Positions 1-6,012 are shown, counted from the stretch's first letter. The stretch: 6,886 bases of DNA from Clostridiales bacterium (GCA_016303065.1 JAEDMJ010000070.1:1-6886); one strand, 5' to 3'. Notes: generated by a model from the sequence alone, not told the origin. Numbers and translations are program-made.

Positions 1-30
1 AGTCTTTTCGCAAAAAGCTTCAAAAGGGTA

Positions 31-58
31 TTGACAAAACGAAATAATATGATATAAT
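31..58 (+). promoter_or_regulatory. Sigma-A type promoter of the tRNA-Ala gene
   Basis: A perfect -35 box TTGACA lies at 31-36 and a perfect -10 box TATAAT at 53-58, separated by 16 bp. Transcription should start near 65, about 32 bases before the tRNA. No other gene fits this promoter, so the tRNA is probably transcribed alone. A 12-bp inverted repeat begins in the last two bases of the -10 box, so a protein bound there could interfere with initiation. Confidence 0.9.
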
Positions 59-94
59 ATTTCAGTCGTTGGATAATTCCGCCGACTGAAATAT
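57..94. repeat. 12-bp perfect inverted repeat between promoter and tRNA
   Basis: ATATTTCAGTCG at 57-68 is the exact reverse complement of CGACTGAAATAT at 83-94, with a 14-base centre. The dyad fills the space from the -10 box to two bases before the tRNA. Since transcription should begin inside the left arm, only part of the stem can form in the pre-tRNA leader. It could be a DNA operator or a leader hairpin affecting 5' processing; the sequence does not decide. Confidence 0.75.
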
Positions 95-96
95 AT

Positions 97-169
97 GGGC
101 TCGTGGCTCAGCTGGGAGAGCGCTGCGTTCGCATCGCAGAGGTCGAGGGTTCGATCCCCTTCGGGTCCA
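97..169 (+). tRNA. tRNA-Ala with anticodon CGC
   Basis: The 73 bases fold into a complete cloverleaf. The acceptor stem is GGGCTCG with CGGGTCC, the D stem GCTC/GAGC, the anticodon stem CTGCG/CGCAG around loop TTCGCAT, and the T arm GAGGG-TTCGATC-CCCTT. The anticodon CGC reads the alanine codon GCG. The acceptor pair G3.U70 (bases 99 and 166) and discriminator A73 (169) are the classical identity elements for alanyl-tRNA synthetase, which confirms the assignment. The 3' CCA is not encoded and must be added by tRNA nucleotidyltransferase. The gene has its own promoter and terminator. Confidence 0.97.
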
Positions 170-175
170 TTGCAG

Positions 176-212
176 CGGAGCAAGCTTTATTAAAGCTTGC
201 TCCGTTTTTTTT
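176..212 (+). terminator. Rho-independent terminator of the tRNA-Ala gene
   Basis: CGGAGCAAGCTTTA at 176-189 is followed after one base by its exact complement at 191-204 and then by eight T residues at 205-212. A few A/T pairs at the tip must open to form the loop. It begins six bases after the mature tRNA end, showing a single-gene transcript. Confidence 0.93.
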
Positions 213-219
213 GATGTTC

Positions 220-291
220 TGCCCCCCTGCCAATGATACGCCCCCAAAAGTCAGACGCTTTTTGGGAGCGTATCAAAGCTCTGTGGGGGCA
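220..291. repeat. Long nested imperfect hairpin
   Basis: The inner arms are TGATACGC (234-241) with GCGTATCA (268-275), continued after one mismatch by CCCAAAA (243-249) with TTTTGGG (260-266), around a 10-base loop. An outer pair TGCCCCC (220-226) with GGGGGCA (285-291) encloses it. There is no T run on either side in the right place, so it is not a normal terminator. It could be a small repetitive palindromic element. Confidence 0.6.
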
Positions 292-394
292 TTTTGAGCC
301 AATGGGCTGCACTTTTGAACCGCCGCGCTCAAAAAGCTGAGTCGGCTTCACTCCGGCACCAGAAACACATATGAACACAGTGGAAATCATTTTC

Positions 395-434
395 AAAAAT
401 CCCCCTGCAAAACCTTCGTTTTGCAGGGGGATTT
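395..434 (-). terminator. Rho-independent terminator of the ABC exporter operon
   Basis: A 17-bp perfect stem joins 397-413 with 418-434, closing a 4-base loop. Read on the minus strand, it follows the stop codon of the second ABC gene by about 65 bases and runs into a T tract (complement of 395-399). The plus-strand exit has only three T residues, so termination mainly serves the minus strand. Confidence 0.85.
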
Positions 435-499
435 GTCCGCATCTCAAAGCGCCCCAGCGCGCGCCGATAAAAAATACCAAAGCTTGAGCGCGGGCGGAT

Positions 500-2092
500 T
501 TACAAATTTATTGTGTAATCGGCGCAGGATACTATGTCGTCATCGTGGGACACAAAAATTATCGTCTTATGGGATTGTTCGATAAAGCTTTTGAGCCAGC
601 TCAAAGACTCCTTATCCAAATTGTTGTTTGGCTCGTCCATTATGATCAGCGGAGTGTTTTTAAGCAGTGCCCGCGCAATAGATATTTTCTGTTTTTCTCC
701 GCCTGAAAGCTGCTGTATCTCCGTTTCGGAAAAACGGCCGGCAAGGCGTTCAATCTCAAGAGCCCGAATCACCCCGTCAAGTTCCGCATCGGACGCTTTC
801 AGATTTCCAATGCGTATGTTTTCCCGAATGCTCATCGGGAAAATGTACGGCTCCTGTTCTGTATATGCAATACAGTCGTACCAGCTAAAGGCGGATATCT
901 CCGACAATTCCTGTCCGTCGATTTTTATTTGGCCCGAATAGTCTTTCAGCAAACCGCAAAGCACCTTAATAAGCGTCGATTTGCCGCTTCCGTTTGCCCC
1001 GCACACCGCAACCTTGTCGCCCGGATGCACAGTGAAATTCACATTTTGGAATACGGGTTTTTCATCATACGAAAAAGAAAGATTTCCGGCAGTTATCTCA
1101 TTAAAAGAATGCACCTGTACGCCGGAAGCATCCTCTTCATCGGTATAAAATACGCTCAGGCGGTCGACCAGCGTGTCAAACACAGGGACATTTCCGATCA
1201 GGAAAGAGATGTTCCCGAACAAAAGATCAAATACCGAAAGAAATCCAAACGCAGCGGCAATACTTCCGGCCGTCATTTTTCCGTTTGCAACCAGTACGGC
1301 TCCGAACAAAAGAATGACAATGGTGCAGGAGGTGTTAAGCATTCCGGACAGATTTGATGTGACGGCCGACAGTCGAATTCGTTTTCTCAGCGACTCACGA
1401 AAACAGCGCATGTACATCCGGTCAAATCTTTCCAGCAGCGGAGACGTCAGACCGTACATCGCTGCTTTATGGGGTTGATCGAGCACTTCAAATTCACAGG
1501 CACGCACTTGCGCCTGATATTCACGAACTTCTTTGTCGTATTTGGCATTCAGCTTTTTTGTCACCAGCGGTACTGCCAGTTTGACTGCAGAAACCCCAAA
1601 GATAATCACCGTATACAGCGGACTGATTTGCAGGGAGTGATAGAGCAGATATCCGAGTATAATCGGTGTGGCAATAAATTTGGTGACCAAATCCTGCCAC
1701 ATACAGCGCAAATCTATTGCATCATCTTCAAGCCGGTACTGAATTTCGCCCTCGTCAAACTGCCGGGCCTCTTTGAATTTTTTATTCAGGTATCTTCCGT
1801 AGATCATGCGGTCGTGTTTTAAAGAATTATCGTTGAGAAGAATCTCCTTCATGGTGCCAAACAGGGGCATGACAAACAGAGAGATCAGAACGCATATCAG
1901 GATTATTCCGAAATTTGACATTCCGTAGGCTATATCCATCTCAAAAACCGCGTTGGCAAATCCGGCCAGAACGCTCGAGATATATACAGTCAGCAATGCG
2001 CCAATAACCGCGTCCAACACATTACACACCGCAGACGGAAAAACTGCAGCCGCACAATCTCTCACAACGCGTTTCTTATACGTCTTCATCAT
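500..2092 (-). CDS. ABC exporter subunit B: fused permease and ATPase
   Basis: This 530-residue protein is a type-I ABC exporter half-transporter. Hydrophobic segments at about 13-50, 56-81, 134-177 and 247-303 account for six membrane helices. The C-terminal ATPase domain shows an A-loop tyrosine (Y342), Walker A GANGSGKS (365-372), Q-loop Q413, signature LSGGE (462-466), Walker B IIMDEP with D486 and E487, D-loop NNLD and H-loop H516. Every catalytic position is present. It overlaps the upstream subunit gene by 17 bases. AAAGGAG lies inside that gene, 3 bases before the first ATG (2092) and 6 before a second in-frame ATG (2089), so initiation may be at 2089. There is no peptidase domain and no signal peptide. 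The substrate (drug, peptide or lipid) cannot be inferred. A CydC-type role was considered but nothing supports it. Confidence 0.92.
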   Translation of the reverse strand: MMKTYKKRVVRDCAAAVFPSAVCNVLDAVIGALLTVYISSVLAGFANAVFEMDIAYGMSNFGIILICVLISLFVMPLFGTMKEILLNDNSLKHDRMIYGRYLNKKFKEARQFDEGEIQYRLEDDAIDLRCMWQDLVTKFIATPIILGYLLYHSLQISPLYTVIIFGVSAVKLAVPLVTKKLNAKYDKEVREYQAQVRACEFEVLDQPHKAAMYGLTSPLLERFDRMYMRCFRESLRKRIRLSAVTSNLSGMLNTSCTIVILLFGAVLVANGKMTAGSIAAAFGFLSVFDLLFGNISFLIGNVPVFDTLVDRLSVFYTDEEDASGVQVHSFNEITAGNLSFSYDEKPVFQNVNFTVHPGDKVAVCGANGSGKSTLIKVLCGLLKDYSGQIKIDGQELSEISAFSWYDCIAYTEQEPYIFPMSIRENIRIGNLKASDAELDGVIRALEIERLAGRFSETEIQQLSGGEKQKISIARALLKNTPLIIMDEPNNNLDKESLSWLKSFIEQSHKTIIFVSHDDDIVSCADYTINL

Positions 2093-3668
2093 TGGCTCCT
2101 TTGTCTATAACATATATGTGTTCTGCAATATCATCCAAAAAAACGTCATGAGTGACAAGCAGTGTGCGCCCTTCTCTCTGATTCAACAGTTCTTTGAGCA
2201 GGGCTTTTCCCCCGTTATCCAGTGAATTCGTCGGCTCGTCCAAAATCATCAGCACCGGATCCACCGCAAAAGCGGCGGCAAGAAAGACCTTTTTTCTCTC
2301 TCCTCCGGACAGTTCGCTTATTTTGGATTCAAGCAGCAAAGCCCTGCTCAGCCCGAAGCTCTCCGCCATCTCCAGCACCTTGTCTTTACAGCCGGGAAAC
2401 ATCATTCCGAACAATTCCATTGCCGTGAAATTGAAAACCGCATCCTCCTGCGGAAGGAAGAACAATTCCCCCGGATAGTTGGAAGCCGTAAGCTCCAGCG
2501 ATGAAAATCCGTCTATCCGGACTTCTCCCGCATTGCCTTTCAAAACTCCGGCAATCAGATAAAGCAGGGTCGTTTTGCCGCTCCCGTTTTTGCCTTTAAT
2601 GACTGATATTTTCGGATTATCAATTGAAAGATTAAGATTTGATATCAGTTCATTGTCATCGTACGAAAATGATAAATCAGAAATACTGATATTGCCCGCG
2701 GATATGCGGGCGTCTTCTGTTTCAGCCGCCGTCGGAGAATCGGAAATTCGTCTTTCGGCCGCCCGGCTCACGGCGACATCCCGAATCACCTGGAACATTG
2801 TCCTGACAAGGCCGAAAACGCTCCCGGACACGGCGATTGCCTGAACGCCAACCTCAAGCGTTACAATGCTCTTTAAGACAAGCCAGCCGATCAAGCCGTA
2901 TGTAACGTAAGTGAGAACGCTGTTTACAATATCGTTGAGCACACTTTCCGCAGTTCCCGTGTATATGCTTTTTCTTCCGATTTTCGAGTATTCCCTGTGA
3001 AGCCCGGCGAGCTTTTTCTTCCACCAGATATCCAGCTTATACAGCTTTATGAGCAAAAAAGCCCGATATCCCCCAACGACAAAGTCGGTCAATTCTGCCT
3101 CAATGTCCCGGCAGTTGTCATAGTTTACCTGAAGATACTTTCGTATCACGATCGGCGGAATCACCTGAAGCATCGAAAACGCAAAGAAAATAAGCGCGAT
3201 CCACTTGCTCAGGGAAAGCAGATACACCAAATACGCAGCGGCGGACAGGAAGGCTGTTATGGTTTGGGGATAAGTTGAAGTATATTTTTTCGTTATGGTT
3301 TCAAAATCGTCGTTTAATTTTTCTTTCGTCTCCCCTGCTTTCAGCGAAAACAGTTCGTGAACCGGTCTTTCAAAGAAAAATTTGTAAAACTCCAGCTTGC
3401 ATATATGCTTGTTTACAGAGAGATTCTTTTTCAATTCGTTATCGCTTACGCAAAAAACAATGAACTCAAAAAGTTTTATCAAAAGAACGGCGCCAGTCAG
3501 AACCAAAACTTCCCTGATATTTCCCATCGCTGCATCCGCAATAATTTTGGACAGCAGCACCGGGATGAGGATATTGATAAAAGTCCGCAGCATATCCCGG
3601 CAGCATGAAAAAAAGCAAAAAAACCTGAACCGTTTTTTTACAAATTGCTTTAGTTTTTTTGATGACAT
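2076..3668 (-). CDS. ABC exporter subunit A: fused permease and ATPase
   Basis: This first gene of the operon encodes 530 residues, counted from the ATG at 3668. That start is preferred because GAGGGGA stands 8 bases upstream. An in-frame ATG at 3749 would add 27 residues but lacks such a site. Membrane helices fall at about 21-47, 52-74, 136-174 and 243-290, after a basic N-terminus. The ATPase domain has Y336 (A-loop), Walker A GKNGSGKT (359-366), Q407, signature LSGGE (453-457), Walker B LMILDEP with D477 and E478, D-loop SLD and H507. The region after the signature (RKKVFLAAAFAVDP) departs from the usual exporter form (QRxALARAL). It is clearly different from subunit B, and with the overlapping frames this suggests a heterodimeric exporter. 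No peptidase or substrate-binding domain is present, and the substrate is unknown. Confidence 0.92.
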   Translation of the reverse strand: MSSKKLKQFVKKRFRFFCFFSCCRDMLRTFINILIPVLLSKIIADAAMGNIREVLVLTGAVLLIKLFEFIVFCVSDNELKKNLSVNKHICKLEFYKFFFERPVHELFSLKAGETKEKLNDDFETITKKYTSTYPQTITAFLSAAAYLVYLLSLSKWIALIFFAFSMLQVIPPIVIRKYLQVNYDNCRDIEAELTDFVVGGYRAFLLIKLYKLDIWWKKKLAGLHREYSKIGRKSIYTGTAESVLNDIVNSVLTYVTYGLIGWLVLKSIVTLEVGVQAIAVSGSVFGLVRTMFQVIRDVAVSRAAERRISDSPTAAETEDARISAGNISISDLSFSYDDNELISNLNLSIDNPKISVIKGKNGSGKTTLLYLIAGVLKGNAGEVRIDGFSSLELTASNYPGELFFLPQEDAVFNFTAMELFGMMFPGCKDKVLEMAESFGLSRALLLESKISELSGGERKKVFLAAAFAVDPVLMILDEPTNSLDNGGKALLKELLNQREGRTLLVTHDVFLDDIAEHIYVIDKGANDEDV

Positions 3669-3837
3669 CTCAAAAGTCCCCTCAAGTTGTCCAAATACGG
3701 AAAAACGCAGCCAAAGCCGCCAAAATTCCCCTCCGGCGGAAAAAGTCATGCGCCCGTCCCGGTCCCATGGCGCCCGTCAGGAGAAAATCCGGCCCCTCGC
3801 ACCCGTTTGACATATTATATTTTGTTAAATTATTGTT
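3669..3837 (-). promoter_or_regulatory. Long structured leader of the ABC exporter operon
   Basis: The predicted transcript start near 3837 leaves about 170 untranslated bases before the ATG at 3668. The leader opens with an AT-rich tandem repeat and then turns sharply GC-rich. It contains the word GACGGGCGC twice (complement of 3750-3758 and 3770-3778), four G triplets fitting a G-quadruplex motif (3753-3775), and a possible CCGCC/GGCGG hairpin (3717-3721 with 3735-3739). An open frame of 43 codons (3813 to 3682) ends with a TGA overlapping the exporter's Shine-Dalgarno. It matches no riboswitch class I can recognise. Confidence 0.5.
3747..3778 (-). repeat. Duplicated GC-rich word with a G-quadruplex-type motif
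   Basis: On the plus strand GCGCCCGTC occurs at 3750-3758 and 3770-3778, each preceded by CATG (3747-3750 and 3766-3769), giving a period of 20 bp. On the minus strand, which is the RNA sense of the ABC operon, the G triplets at 3773-3775, 3764-3766, 3758-3760 and 3753-3755 have loops of 6, 3 and 2 bases. This fits the standard G3-N1-7 rule. Confidence 0.65.
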
Positions 3838-3840
3838 AAA
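3822..3840 (-). repeat. Tandem TTTAACAA repeat at the ABC operon transcription start
   Basis: On the minus strand TTTAACAA occurs at 3840-3833 and again at 3829-3822, separated by TAA. The 11-bp period is about one helical turn, so both copies face the same side of the DNA. They lie 4 to 27 bases downstream of the -10 box, a position suited to a repressor. Chance repetition in AT-rich DNA is possible. Confidence 0.5.
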
Positions 3841-3843
3841 CAG

Positions 3844-3872
3844 ATTATAACGCACACGTAACATTCTGTCAA
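3844..3872 (-). promoter_or_regulatory. Sigma-A type promoter of the ABC exporter operon
   Basis: On the minus strand a perfect TTGACA (3872-3867) and a perfect TATAAT (3849-3844) are separated by exactly 17 bp. Transcription should start near 3837. It is one of the two strongest promoters in the window by consensus match, suggesting that control, if any, is by repression or in the leader rather than by an activator. Confidence 0.92.
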
Positions 3873-4054
3873 CACATATATTCGCTTATCAGCAATCGCA
3901 GCGCGCCCTAAAACAGCCGCAGCAGCAAAAAAAATATGCTTTTTGTTGGAATCTTATCAAAAGTTTTCGCTTTTGCCAAAGCCTTCTCTCCGGTTTCAGT
4001 ATGGGCTTGCCTGCTCTCTCCTTCCGCTAACTCACAGTTGTCGAAATCTGTCCA

Positions 4055-4083
4055 TTGACGAAAAAGCGAAAAAAGTATAGAAT
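4055..4083 (+). promoter_or_regulatory. Sigma-A type promoter of ftsH
   Basis: TTGACG at 4055-4060 and TAGAAT at 4078-4083 are separated by 17 bp. Transcription should begin near 4090, leaving a leader of about 52 bases. The TTG of the -35 box opens the same reading frame as ftsH, but the promoter location rules it out as the translation start. Confidence 0.85.
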
Positions 4084-4092
4084 AAATTTATA

Positions 4093-4107
4093 TGTGACCT
4101 TGTCACA
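4093..4107. promoter_or_regulatory. Palindrome at the ftsH transcription start (possible operator)
   Basis: TGTGAC (4093-4098) and GTCACA (4102-4107) form a perfect 6-bp dyad with a 3-base centre, a few bases downstream of the predicted ftsH start site. It is not the CtsR heptad repeat known to control some ftsH genes, and its spacing is one base short of the CRP-type TGTGA-N6-TCACA site. A small leader hairpin is the alternative. Confidence 0.45.
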
Positions 4108-4141
4108 AAATCTCTGTTCTGCACGGATTGGAGAAATCGGA

Positions 4142-5950
4142 ATGAACGAAGTCAAAAAGCCAAAAAAGCCGCTTATTTTCTATTACTTGATCGTGCTCGT
4201 AATTCTCCTGCTCTTCAACGCCATCGTGATGCCGCGCATTGCCCAGCTCCGCGTTCGTGAGGTGGATTACGGAACATTTATGTCAATGACCGAAAACCGG
4301 GAAATCGACAAGGTCGAAGTCAAGGACGCCTACATACTCTTTACGGACAAAGAGGAAAACGTCTACAAAACAGGTATAATGGACGACCCGGAACTTGTCG
4401 ACCGTCTGCACAGCTCCGGCGCCACATTCAGCCGCGAAATAATCGAGGAAATCCCGCCCCTGCTCAGCTTCTTCCTCTCCTGGATTCTGCCGATAATTGT
4501 CTTTATCGCCCTTGGACAGTTCATGAGCAAAAAAATCATGCAGCATTCCGGCGGACGCAATTCCATGATGTTCAACATGGGAAAAAGCAACGCCAGAGTT
4601 TATGTCCAGTCGTCCAACGGCATAAAATTTGCGGATGTTGCCGGCGAGGATGAAGCAAAAGAAAACCTGACCGAGATCGTCGATTATCTCCACAACCCGA
4701 AAAAATACTCTGAAATCGGCGCTTCAATGCCAAAGGGACTTCTGCTTGTCGGCCCTCCGGGAACCGGCAAGACCATGCTGGCAAAGGCCGTCGCCGGTGA
4801 GGCAAACGTACCGTTCTTCTCAATGTCCGGCTCGGAATTTGTCGAGATGTTCGTGGGAATGGGCGCTTCCAAAGTCCGCGACCTCTTCAAACAGGCAAAG
4901 GAAAAAGCGCCCTGCATCGTGTTTATCGACGAGATCGACGCAATCGGCCAAAAGCGCGACGGACGCGTCGGCGGAAACGACGAACGCGAGCAGACGCTTA
5001 ACCAGCTTCTCACCGAAATGGACGGCTTTGAAGGAAACTCCGGCGTCATCATACTTGCCGCAACGAACCGCCCCGAAACCCTTGATCCGGCGCTTCTGCG
5101 CCCCGGCCGCTTTGACAGGCGCGTCCCCGTTGAACTCCCCGACCTCAGCGGACGCGAAGCCATACTCAAAGTTCACGCCAGAAAGGTGAAGACCGCTCCC
5201 GGCATCGACTATAACAAGATTGCCCGTATGGCTTCCGGAGCATCCGGCGCAGAGCTTGCAAACATCGTGAACGAGGCCGCTCTCCGCGCCGTTCGCAGCA
5301 GCCGCAGGGAAGTCACCCAGTCCGACCTGGAAGAAAGCATCGAAGTCGTCATCGCCGGATATCAGAAGAAAAACGCCATTCTGACCGAGAGGGAAAAGAT
5401 GATCGTCTCCTATCACGAGATCGGCCACGCCCTTGTCGCCGCAAAACAGACGAACTCCGCCCCCGTAGAAAAGATCACCATTGTCCCCCGCACTTCCGGC
5501 GCACTGGGCTACACCATGCAGATCGACGAAGGAACCAAGAATCTTCTCAGCCGCGAGGAACTGGAAAACAAGATCGCAACTCTGACCGGCGGACGCGCTG
5601 CCGAAGCCATTGCCATCGGCTCCGTCACCACCGGCGCCTCCAACGACATCGAACAGGCCACAAAGCTCGCCCGGGCCATGATCGCAAGATTCGGCATGAG
5701 CGACGACTTCGGAATGGTCGCTTTGGAAACCGTTTCAAACCAGTATCTCGGCGGAGACGCTTCCCTCGCCTGTTCGCCGGAGACGCAGGCGGAGGTCGAC
5801 CGCCAGGTCGTCGCCCTCGTCAAAAAGCAGTACGAAAAAGCCGCCTCGATCCTGAACGAAAACCGCGCCTCAATGGACAGGCTGGCAAAATTCCTTTACG
5901 AGCACGAAACGATAACCGGAGAAGAATTCATGGCGGTCCTGAATTCTTAA
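4142..5950 (+). CDS. ftsH: ATP-dependent zinc metalloprotease FtsH
   Basis: FtsH is a membrane-anchored AAA+ hexamer that extracts and degrades misfolded membrane proteins and regulatory proteins. The ATG at 4142 gives 602 residues and has GGAG 8 bases upstream; the longer frame from TTG at 4055 overlaps the promoter. Helix 1 spans about 12-31 and helix 2 about 107-127, with a short external domain between. The AAA domain has Walker A GPPGTGKT (204-211), pore-loop FVG (F237), Walker B with D263 and E264, and the second region of homology with arginine fingers R320 and R323. The M41 protease domain has HEIGH (H425, E426, H429), and D502 in GASNDIE is the expected third zinc ligand. All key residues are present. 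The protein stops just after the protease domain, so the C-terminal tail of E. coli FtsH (644 residues) is missing. The gene is monocistronic. Confidence 0.98.
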   Translation: MNEVKKPKKPLIFYYLIVLVILLLFNAIVMPRIAQLRVREVDYGTFMSMTENREIDKVEVKDAYILFTDKEENVYKTGIMDDPELVDRLHSSGATFSREIIEEIPPLLSFFLSWILPIIVFIALGQFMSKKIMQHSGGRNSMMFNMGKSNARVYVQSSNGIKFADVAGEDEAKENLTEIVDYLHNPKKYSEIGASMPKGLLLVGPPGTGKTMLAKAVAGEANVPFFSMSGSEFVEMFVGMGASKVRDLFKQAKEKAPCIVFIDEIDAIGQKRDGRVGGNDEREQTLNQLLTEMDGFEGNSGVIILAATNRPETLDPALLRPGRFDRRVPVELPDLSGREAILKVHARKVKTAPGIDYNKIARMASGASGAELANIVNEAALRAVRSSRREVTQSDLEESIEVVIAGYQKKNAILTEREKMIVSYHEIGHALVAAKQTNSAPVEKITIVPRTSGALGYTMQIDEGTKNLLSREELENKIATLTGGRAAEAIAIGSVTTGASNDIEQATKLARAMIARFGMSDDFGMVALETVSNQYLGGDASLACSPETQAEVDRQVVALVKKQYEKAASILNENRASMDRLAKFLYEHETITGEEFMAVLNS

Positions 5951-5965
5951 CTCCCGAACACAGCG

Positions 5966-6012
5966 AAAAATCTCCGCGGATGGCACGTCGCTGACCTTCC
6001 GCGGAGATTTTT
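5966..6012. terminator. Bidirectional terminator between ftsH and the tetR-type gene
   Basis: A 15-bp perfect stem pairs AAAAATCTCCGCGGA (5966-5980) with TCCGCGGAGATTTTT (5998-6012) around a 17-base loop. T runs follow the stem in both directions. It lies 16 bases after the ftsH stop and touches the TAA of the minus-strand regulator gene, so it ends both convergent transcripts. Confidence 0.92.

Larger units (their letters stand above)
213..499. other. Noncoding, inverted-repeat-rich intergenic block
   Basis: No credible gene lies here. The main structures are a long nested hairpin at 220-291, the minus-strand terminator at 395-434, an 8-bp pair TTTTGAGC (292-299) with GCTCAAAA (327-334), and a distant 10-bp pair CCGCGCTCAA (323-332) with TTGAGCGCGG (484-493). 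The hexamer TTGAGC or its complement therefore occurs at 294-299, 327-332 and 484-489. The block may be a degenerate interspersed repeat between convergent transcripts, but this is inference. Confidence 0.55.

Noticed and set aside
145..169. Attachment site at the tRNA 3' end
   Set aside because: No second copy of the tRNA 3' sequence and no integrase were found in the window.
62..247. Minus-strand open frame of 61 codons across the tRNA
   Set aside because: It is the antisense of the tRNA gene and its terminator; the RRGSNPRPLRCERSA string is a familiar product of translating tRNA DNA backwards.
190..480. Minus-strand open frame of 96 codons in the repeat-rich block
   Set aside because: It runs through the ABC terminator hairpin, the long nested palindrome and the tRNA terminator, and has no convincing ribosome binding site. 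Its composition reflects repeats rather than a protein.
3669..3749. 27-residue N-terminal extension of ABC subunit A from the ATG at 3749
   Set aside because: No Shine-Dalgarno precedes 3749, whereas GAGGGGA is well placed for the ATG at 3668, and the extension is not hydrophobic or domain-like.
3669..3837. Known riboswitch in the ABC leader (guanidine, ZTP, fluoride, Mn and glycine classes considered)
   Set aside because: None of the conserved cores of these classes could be matched; ACGG occurs twice but without the flanking stems of guanidine-II hairpins.
534..3850. Plus-strand open frames opposite the ABC genes, and similar frames opposite or within ftsH
   Set aside because: They lie wholly within genes having complete domain motifs in another frame, lack ribosome binding sites, and have sequences typical of antisense translation.
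3908..3979. Minus-strand 23-codon frame with a TTG start upstream of the ABC promoter
   Set aside because: It has a possible GGAG site but no promoter, no homology I recognise and a length easily reached by chance.
4093..4107. CRP/FNR-type binding site
   Set aside because: The half-sites TGTGA and TCACA are separated by 5 bases, not 6, and the position downstream of the start does not suit an activator.
4055..4141. 29-residue N-terminal extension of FtsH from a TTG start
   Set aside because: The TTG is part of the -35 box and the predicted transcript begins downstream of it; GGAG precedes the ATG at 4142.
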